In this document: positions 4,168-8,047 of the stretch, piece after piece
Layout of the letters: each line of letters begins with the position of its first letter
Numbering within the stretch: position 1 is the stretch's first letter
NCBI RefSeq assembly: GCF_040605455.1
Contig: NZ_JBEXCV010000250.1
Span: forward strand, 1 to 8,047
DNA from: Embleya sp040605455
GTDB taxonomy: Bacteria > Actinomycetota > Actinomycetes > Streptomycetales > Streptomycetaceae
DNA length: 8,047 bases
Direction: 5' to 3'
Position numbers and translations under genes: made by a program
Notes under the pieces: generated by a model
Told to the model about the DNA's origin: nothing
Database searches by the model: none
Seen by the model: only the letters and a program-made list of their open reading frames with translations

Positions 4168-5922
4168 ATGGTCACTCCGGAGAAGCTGCTCATCGAGCGG
4201 CTGGCCCCGGCGTTCGCACAGGTCGCGGGCACGCCCGCGGACCCGTCGATACGTCGCGGTCGGCACGCGGACTTCCAGTGCGACGGGGCCTTGGCCCTGG
4301 GCCGACGCCTGGGCCGCGACGCGCGCGAGATCGCGGCCGAGGTGCTCCGGTACGCCGAGTTGCACGACCTGTGTTCGGCGGTGGAGATCAGCGGGCCCGG
4401 CTTCGTGAACCTCACCCTCGCGCCGACCGGCCTGGGCCGGCTGCTCACCGGGATCGCCGCCGACGAACGGCTCGGCGTGCCGCGTACCGCCCGGCCCGAG
4501 ACGATCGTCGTCGACTACTCGGGCCCGAACACCGCCAAGGAGATGCACGTCGGCCACCTGCGCTCGACGATCATCGGCGACGCCGCCGTACGGGTGCTGG
4601 AATGGCAGGGCCACACCGTGCTGCGCCGCAACCACCTCGGCGACTGGGGCACTCCGTTCGGCATGCTGATCGAACACCTCCTGGACATCGGCGAGACCGA
4701 GGCCGCACACGAACTCTCGGTCGGCGACCTGACCGGCTTCTACCAGGCCGCGCGGCGTGCGTTCGACGCCGACGAGGCGTTCCGGGTCCGGTCCCGGGAG
4801 CGGGTGGTCGCGTTGCAGGCGGGCGATCCCACCACGTTGCGGTTGTGGCGGGTCCTGGTGAGCGAATCCAAGAAGTACTTCATGGCCGTCTACGCCCGAC
4901 TCGGTGTCCGGCTCACCGCGGACGACTTCTTCGGGGAGAGCCGCTACAACGATGAACTGCTGCCGCTGGTCGAGGAGTTGACCGAGCTGGGACTGCTCCG
5001 GAAGAGCGCCGGAGCGCAGTGCGTGTTCCCCGCGGGGTTCGTCAATCGCGACGGCGAGCCGCTCCCGCTGATCGTGCGCAAGAGCGACGGCGGATTCGGC
5101 TACGCCGCCACCGACCTGGCCACCCTGCGGCACCGGCTGCGGGATCTGGCGGCGGACCGGCTGCTGTACGTGGTCGGCACGCCGCAGAGCGAGCATCTGG
5201 AGATGGCCTTCGCGACCGCGCGCGACGCGGGCCGGCACAGTGCGACCGCGCGCGACGCGGGCCGGCACAGTGCGACCGCGCGGGTCGAGCACGTCGGCTT
5301 CGGCTACGTCCTGGGATCCGACGGGAAGATCCTGCGCACCCGGGCCGGAGCCTCGGTCAAGCTGGTGGATCTGCTCGACGAGGCGGTGGCCCGGGCCGCC
5401 GCCATCATCGCCGAGAAGAACCCGGACCTGGACGCGACCGCGCGGGCTGCGGTGGCCCGAGCGGTGGGCATCGGTGCGGTGAAGTACGCGGACCTGTCCG
5501 GGGATCGGCGCAAGGACTACCGCTTCGACTACGACCGGATGCTCTCCTTCGACGGCAACACCGCGCCCTATCTCCAGTACGCGCACGCCCGGACCCGCTC
5601 GATCCTGCGCCGCGCCGGCGTCGAGGCGCCGCGGGCGACCGGGCCCCTGGTGATCCGGGAACCGGCCGAACGAGCGCTGGCCCTGCGGCTCCTGGCCTTC
5701 CCGGACGTGATCGAGGAGGTCGGCGAATCGCTGGACCTCCACCGCCTGGCCCTCCACCTGTTCGAGCTGGCCACCGCGTTCACCGGCTTCTTCGAGAACT
5801 GCCCGGTGCTGCGCTCGGAGGGCGAGATCCGGCACTCGCGGCTGATCCTGTGCGACCTGACCGCACGCACCCTGGCGCGCGGCCTGGACCTGCTGGGCAT
5901 CGAGACACCCGATCGCATGTAA
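4168..5922 (+). CDS. argS: Arginyl-tRNA synthetase with a 10-residue tandem insertion
   Basis: 584 aa, class I synthetase that charges tRNA-Arg in the cytosol. The N-terminal Add-1 tRNA-recognition domain spans about residues 5-90 and includes ISGPGFVNLTLAP. The catalytic Rossmann domain begins near 110 with VDYSGPNTAKEMHVGHLRST, where HVGH (127-130) is the HIGH signature. As in many ArgRS enzymes a canonical KMSKS is missing; GSDGKILRTRAG (383-394) takes its place. The helical DALR anticodon-binding domain runs from about 455 to the end, closing with the typical LLGIETPDRM. Residues 349-368 are two exact copies of ATARDAGRHS; removing one restores the usual spacing to VEHVGFG. ATG 4168 lacks a ribosome site and is probably leaderless. 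The lysA-hom-thr genes that follow argS in some actinobacteria are absent, so whether this is the sole ArgRS is unknown. Confidence 0.95.
   Translation: MVTPEKLLIERLAPAFAQVAGTPADPSIRRGRHADFQCDGALALGRRLGRDAREIAAEVLRYAELHDLCSAVEISGPGFVNLTLAPTGLGRLLTGIAADERLGVPRTARPETIVVDYSGPNTAKEMHVGHLRSTIIGDAAVRVLEWQGHTVLRRNHLGDWGTPFGMLIEHLLDIGETEAAHELSVGDLTGFYQAARRAFDADEAFRVRSRERVVALQAGDPTTLRLWRVLVSESKKYFMAVYARLGVRLTADDFFGESRYNDELLPLVEELTELGLLRKSAGAQCVFPAGFVNRDGEPLPLIVRKSDGGFGYAATDLATLRHRLRDLAADRLLYVVGTPQSEHLEMAFATARDAGRHSATARDAGRHSATARVEHVGFGYVLGSDGKILRTRAGASVKLVDLLDEAVARAAAIIAEKNPDLDATARAAVARAVGIGAVKYADLSGDRRKDYRFDYDRMLSFDGNTAPYLQYAHARTRSILRRAGVEAPRATGPLVIREPAERALALRLLAFPDVIEEVGESLDLHRLALHLFELATAFTGFFENCPVLRSEGEIRHSRLILCDLTARTLARGLDLLGIETPDRM
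5212..5282 (+). repeat. 30-bp tandem repeat, 2.4 copies, inside argS
   Basis: Copy 1 is 5212-5241, copy 2 is 5242-5271, and the first 11 bases of the unit (GCGACCGCGCG) recur at 5272-5282. The copies are identical. The unit is exactly ten codons in frame, so the reading frame is kept. The leftover 11 bp is the footprint expected if a single ancestral unit flanked by an 11-bp direct repeat was duplicated by slippage or unequal exchange. Confidence 0.95.
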
Positions 5923-6392
5923 CCGACCGCACCCGCGCCCGCGTGCTGCTCGACGGATGCGGGTGCGAGTGCGGTCGTGGCAGGGGCCTTCCCGAACGGG
6001 GTCGACGTGCGAAGGGGCGTCGACCCCGCTCGGCCGGAAGGTCCCGGCCCGTTCGTGGGGACGTTCGAGTCATGGCGTTCCTTCCGTATCGGAGGAACGA
6101 GGTGGGGCGTGACCTGACCGCCCGGGAGTTCGGCCGCTCCCGCGCCCGGTCGGCCCGACCCGCGGGTCACCCGATGGACGCAGCACCGGGGGCGCCCGGG
6201 CGCTCGATGGCGTTGGATGGGCCGGGGATTCGGCATCGACCGCCGGGCCCGCCCCCGCCCATCGGGCACCGGTACTCCCCCTCGGTGCCGCCCGGCCCGG
6301 CCTGCCGTCCGCCGGGGCGAAACCGCACGGGCCGCCGGCACCCCGATGGCCACAGTGCGCGATCCGCGTACCCGACCGAAGGAGTAGCGCGC
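5923..6392. other. 470-nt region without a supported gene
   Basis: After the argS stop this stretch holds the composite hairpin at 5983-6049 and a hairpin at 6077-6098 (GTTCCTTCCG against CGGAGGAAC, one bulged base). A 7-bp dyad also lies at 6265-6289 (GGCACCG/CGGTGCC). A frame in phase with the next gene is open through it, including an ATG at 6072, but that ATG has no ribosome site and the peptide is low-complexity Pro/Arg/Gly. No promoter for the 6393 gene could be recognised. The region is long enough for a small RNA or a diverged gene, but nothing specific supports one. Confidence 0.5.
5983..6049 (+). terminator. Composite hairpin downstream of argS, probable terminator
   Basis: The inner stem GGGGTCGACG (5998-6007) with CGTCGACCCC (6018-6027) is a perfect 10 bp with a 10-nt loop. 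It is enclosed by an outer 10-bp stem, GGGGCCTTCC (5983-5992) with GGAAGGTCCC (6036-6045), containing one G-T wobble. The 3' outer arm can instead fold locally, GGCCGG (6032-6037) with CCGGCC (6044-6049). The position 60 nt after argS suggests termination; the alternative fold is unusual. Confidence 0.65.
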
Positions 6393-6707
6393 GTGAGCGA
6401 TGCGATCGAGCGGCCCGTCCTGCGAGCCGCGGGTTCACACCTGTATCCGGGCGCCTTGGTGCGGGTGCACGCGCAGGGGACGAGCGACCCGCACCGGGCC
6501 GGGACGGCGCCGGGCGACCTGTTGTTCGCGGACGGCTCGCGGACGACGGCGCAGGTGCTGGTCGACCCGGACGAGCGCTCGACGCTGTGGGTCCGGGAGT
6601 ACACGACCGAGCGCGGCACCACGGTGTCCGAGCGGGTGTGGTCGGTGCACCCGTCGCCCGACGGCTCGGGCGACGTGCTGCTGCGGATCGGCGCCCGGCT
6701 GCCGTAG
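6393..6707 (+). CDS. 104-aa protein of unknown function
   Basis: GTG 6393 is preceded by a good AAGGAG at 6379-6384, spaced 8 nt, and the frame runs to TAG 6705-6707. Codons are strongly G/C-ending. I do not recognise the family. There is no signal peptide or membrane segment. The composition and alternation (YPGALVRVHAQGT, GDLLFADGSRTTAQVLVD, STLWVREYTTERGTTVSERVWSVH, DVLLRIGARLP) suggest a compact all-beta cytosolic domain. The frame is open further upstream but without a ribosome site. It stands alone after a long gap and converges on the LRV gene, so context gives no function. Confidence 0.75.
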   Translation: MSDAIERPVLRAAGSHLYPGALVRVHAQGTSDPHRAGTAPGDLLFADGSRTTAQVLVDPDERSTLWVREYTTERGTTVSERVWSVHPSPDGSGDVLLRIGARLP

Positions 6708-6762
6708 GGCCTGTCTTCAGTCCCCCGCCGAGCACCACGACGGGGGACTGAAGACAGGCCCT
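6706..6762. terminator. Perfect 22-bp inverted repeat, bidirectional terminator
   Basis: Arms 6706-6727 and 6741-6762 are perfect reverse complements (22 bp, core CCTGTCTTCAGTCCCCCG) around a 13-nt loop. The left arm includes the last two bases of the TAG of the 104-aa gene, and the right arm ends 11 bp before the stop of the convergent LRV gene, so it serves both. The stem is longer and more perfect than most terminators here; a small mobile or repetitive element is an alternative. Confidence 0.8.
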
Positions 6763-6773
6763 GGACCTCGCGG

Positions 6774-8047
6774 TCAGCCGGTACGCGCCGCCCGTACGCG
6801 CTCCAGCAGGTCACCCATGACGGCGACCGGCAGGGCCGGGTTGGCGGCGGCCGCGCCGGCGGTGTCCGGGTCGTCCAGGAGTTCGGTCAACCGGGCCGGT
6901 GGCAGCCGCGGATCGCGTGCGGCCTCGCTCCGAACCCACGGATCCGGGTCGTGGCCGAGCTTTTCGAGCACCGCCGGGTCGGCCTCGGGGTCGGCCAGGG
7001 CGGCCAGGCGCAGCCGTCGGTTCGGGTCGTCGACGAATCGGGCCAGGCCGGCCCGGGCGAAGGCGGGCATCCGGCGCAGCAGCGGCCAGTCCCGGTGCGG
7101 GTCGCTCGCGTACATCGCGAGCAGCACCTCGTGCGGGGTGTCCGCGCAGGCGTGACACAGCGTGTGTCGGACCTCGAAGTCCGGGTCGTGGGAGAGGAGT
7201 TGCACCACGTCTGCGGGCAGCCGGGGCAGGCCCGCGACGGCGCGCCGGAGCAGCACGTGCGCGGATCCGGCCGCGCGGCGCACCGCCCGGGGATCCTCGC
7301 GCCGCTCGAACACCCAGGGCACCGGAGGGGGTTGGCCTTCGGGGACGGCGTACTCGACGGCCGCGCGCTGCTCCTCGGTGAGCCCTTCGGCCAGCGACGC
7401 GGCCAGCCGCACGGTCGGGTCGGGGTCCGTCGCGAGGAGCTCGACCAGGTCGGGCGGCAGGTGTACGTTGCCGGCCACCCGGGCCCGGGTGGCCGCGTCC
7501 GGGTCCCGGACGAGCGCCTCGGCGAGGTCGCGAGCGAGGTCGGCGTGGGCAACGGCGAGCCGGCGTCGGGCCGGTTCGGGTTCGTCGGCGTAGGCGGCCG
7601 CCGTGTGTGGCAGCGGCCGGTCTCCGCGTCGGGCCCCCGCGACCGCTTCGGCGATCCGGGGGTCGGGGTCACCCTCCAGTGCCGCGCGGTCCGTCGGGGT
7701 CAGCAGCGCCCACAGGTCCGGGTGGAAACGGAGCACGGTCGCCCGGACCGCCGGGTCCGGGTCGCGAGCCAGGCGCCGCCACACGTCGTGGTGCGCCCCC
7801 GGCAACATGGCGGTGCGTCGGCGGATCGCCGAGTCGGCGTCTCGGGCCGATGCGGCGACCGCCTCCACGGGCAGCGCCAGGTCGCGGTCGATCGCGGCCC
7901 GCAGGCAGCGCGCGCGCACCCTCGGTTCGGGGTCCAGCGCGAGCCGGCCGAGCAGGTCCGCCGGCAGGTGGGGATTCTCCGCCACCGTCGCGCGCACCCC
8001 AGGGTCGGGATGCCCGACCGCCGCCGCCGCGCCGGTCGGCGACAGCG
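6774..8047 (-). CDS. Leucine-rich repeat variant (LRV) protein, N-terminus outside window
   Basis: The frame is open from the right edge to a TGA at 6774-6776, giving 423 residues of a longer protein. A GTG at 7997 exists, but the frame and repeat pattern continue upstream of it (GHPDPGVRATV), so it is probably not the start. About eleven units carry the LRV signature DPD(P/x)xVRxxxA, often followed by NPxLPxxLLxxL, for example LARDPDPAVRATV, LATDPDPTVRLAA and LGHDPDPWVRSEA. Spacing is mostly 24-31 residues. LRV repeats stack alternating helices into a solenoid like HEAT repeats and act in protein binding. The founding LRV protein has an N-terminal 4Fe-4S cysteine cluster; that part is not visible here, and the only paired cysteines are in TLCHACADTPHE. 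No signal peptide or membrane segment is seen. The partner is unknown. Confidence 0.85.
   Translation of the reverse strand, partial: LSPTGAAAAVGHPDPGVRATVAENPHLPADLLGRLALDPEPRVRARCLRAAIDRDLALPVEAVAASARDADSAIRRRTAMLPGAHHDVWRRLARDPDPAVRATVLRFHPDLWALLTPTDRAALEGDPDPRIAEAVAGARRGDRPLPHTAAAYADEPEPARRRLAVAHADLARDLAEALVRDPDAATRARVAGNVHLPPDLVELLATDPDPTVRLAASLAEGLTEEQRAAVEYAVPEGQPPPVPWVFERREDPRAVRRAAGSAHVLLRRAVAGLPRLPADVVQLLSHDPDFEVRHTLCHACADTPHEVLLAMYASDPHRDWPLLRRMPAFARAGLARFVDDPNRRLRLAALADPEADPAVLEKLGHDPDPWVRSEAARDPRLPPARLTELLDDPDTAGAAAANPALPVAVMGDLLERVRAARTG

Noticed and set aside
5212..5282. CRISPR-like direct repeats
   Set aside because: The repeats are directly tandem without spacers and stay in frame within argS.
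3826..5835. A 669-codon open frame on the minus strand
   Set aside because: It lies antisense to argS, which carries intact family motifs. High-GC genomes give long antisense frames, and this one has no recognisable domain.
6072..6392. Separate small gene starting at ATG 6072
   Set aside because: There is no ribosome site, the product is low-complexity Pro/Arg/Gly, and it has no stop before running into the 6393 gene in the same frame.
5019..6707. A 562-codon plus-strand frame reaching the 104-aa gene
   Set aside because: Its first half is argS read out of frame, giving Arg/Gly/Pro-rich sequence. Only the part from GTG 6393 has a ribosome site and balanced composition.
6706..6762. Terminal inverted repeats of an insertion sequence
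   Set aside because: Only 13 bp separate the arms, there is no transposase, and no target-site duplication is visible.
7995..7997. GTG as the start of the LRV gene
   Set aside because: The frame stays open to the window edge, and the residues before it (GHPDPG) continue the LRV repeat pattern.

Overview
The window comes from a very GC-rich actinomycete chromosome, most likely Streptomyces or a close relative. The supporting signs are near-saturated G/C at third codon positions, GTG starts, probable leaderless genes, a chitin-active AA10 LPMO under DasR-type sites, and an XRE-cupin regulator divergent from a methyltransferase. I see no IS element, prophage, CRISPR array, tRNA or rRNA. The content looks like ordinary chromosome rather than an accessory island, and I did not find a convincing new multi-gene system.

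Layout, left to right. (i) 2-139 (+) is the 3' end of an unrecognised gene entering from the left. (ii) 190-846 (-) is a small SAM-dependent methyltransferase, divergent from an XRE-cupin regulator at 992-1579 (+). A perfect 15-bp palindrome lies just before the regulator's start codon. (iii) A strong hairpin at 1644-1682 separates the regulator from a convergent secreted LPMO at 1756-2346 (-). The LPMO promoter region carries two DasR-type boxes arranged as a perfect inverted repeat. (iv) 2589-3317 (-) is a FadR-subfamily GntR regulator, divergent from gluconokinase gntK at 3462-3986 (+), with CTTGA-type dyads between them. The gluconate permease gene expected after gntK is absent; a 50-codon frame overlapping the gntK stop occupies its place. 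(v) 4168-5922 (+) is arginyl-tRNA synthetase, probably leaderless. It contains an exact in-frame 30-bp tandem duplication that adds 10 residues next to the signature-2 loop. (vi) 5923-6392 is a 470-nt gap with a large composite hairpin. (vii) 6393-6707 (+) encodes a 104-aa protein of unknown function. It converges through a perfect 22-bp inverted repeat on (viii) 6774-8047 (-), a leucine-rich repeat variant (LRV) protein that runs off the right edge.

The genes form small independent units: methyltransferase with regulator, chitin oxidation, gluconate catabolism, tRNA charging, and a repeat scaffold. The points most worth a second look are the argS micro-duplication, the paired DasR-type boxes, the missing gluconate permease and the two unusually strong hairpins.
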